Assembly: GCA_963576725.1 (NCBI GenBank)
Contig: OY755238.1
Span: 25,450,334-25,514,333, forward strand
DNA length: 64,000 nt
Reading direction: 5' to 3'
Source of the DNA: Azorinus chamasolen
Lineage: Eukaryota > Mollusca > Bivalvia > Cardiida > Solecurtidae
Position 1 is the first letter of the stretch. Each line of letters begins with the position of its first letter. The notes below the pieces were generated by a model that made no database searches, was not told the origin of the DNA, and was given only the letters and a program-made list of their open reading frames with translations. A program made the position numbers and the translations under genes. Of this stretch, positions 63,860 to 64,000 are shown in pieces.

Positions 63860-63945
63860 ATTTATTTCTCGACGAGTGGTAGCTTAATGCATCAGGACGA
63901 AAGCTCACACAGGAGCTTTCTACATCAGTTTCGTCCTTCCTTAAG
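63860..63945. mobile_element. family D element, right side hidden by B
   Basis: cgacgagtggtagcttaatg, aagctcacacaggagctttc, ttcgtccttccttaa. Confidence 0.65.
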
Positions 63946-64000
63946 CCATTACGTCATAGGCAATTTTTAGATCCATCCGCTTTGAATAAATCTACCGAAA
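63942..64000. mobile_element. family B element, cut by window end
   Basis: ttaagccattacgtcatagg, ttttagatccatccgctttg, aataaatctaccgaaa; the remainder lies outside the window. Confidence 0.75.

Noticed and set aside
1..64000. CRISPR array from the many palindromic repeats
   Set aside because: Repeats are dispersed whole elements with target sites, not regularly spaced identical repeats with unique spacers, and the window is animal DNA.

Overview
The window looks like A+T-rich genomic DNA from an invertebrate animal. A lophotrochozoan, probably a bivalve mollusc, is my inference: it rests on the FoxL1-type forkhead protein, the very high density of short TTAA-flanked elements and the CR1/L2-like LINE fragments, and no species marker was seen. 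Only one intact cellular gene is well supported: a single-exon forkhead gene of the FoxL1 class at 23773-25074 (+). It sits in the one clear island (about 23056-25151) free of recognisable mobile elements, with a compact upstream region (CRE, E-box, inverted CCAAT and forkhead-like motifs) and an ATTAAA poly(A) signal just after the stop. Two weaker coding hints are a possible internal exon on the minus strand (49940-50065) and a short ATGGCCGCC-type start (38886-38939).

Most of the remainder is built from short non-autonomous DNA elements (MITEs), each with a long central hairpin. I name them by letter. TTAA-flanked families, whose ends resemble piggyBac-type MITEs, are A (about 250 bp, hairpin motif GACCCAGATCAGACGG), B (229 bp, motif AAATAGAGCATTTGCTCC), C (250 bp, motif GACCCAGATGAGACAGC), E (about 200 bp, motif GGATCCAGATGAGACGCC) and I (246 bp, one copy). 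TA-flanked families ending TACAGT...ACTGTA, resembling pogo/Tc1-type MITEs, are D (208 bp; subtypes D1, D2, D3) and H. Families F (181 bp), G and J are hairpin elements with less certain ends. They nest in one another: A in D, B in D, B in B, A in A, B in E, E in A, C in G, I in D, D in A, F in A. The insertion points give direct evidence for TTAA target sites.

The rest comprises a LINE 3' fragment with a 24-bp target duplication (11943-13157), a second frameshifted LINE remnant (61219-61821), two other minus-strand retroelement 3' tails, two tRNA-like sequences, a 1-kb foldback element (44085-45108), a large inverted repeat around a 9-bp satellite (51857-53010) and several minisatellites, the largest at 1960-4280.

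The most unusual signal is shared hairpin architecture across families with unrelated ends. Five families (A, B, C, D, H) share the apex GCTCCTNNAGGAGC. Four (A, C, E, I) share the arm motif CCWGATSAGAC, and in most copies one arm carries A and the other T at the W position, leaving a conserved stem mismatch. Chimeric copies joined in or near the hairpin cores suggest that cores have been exchanged between families.
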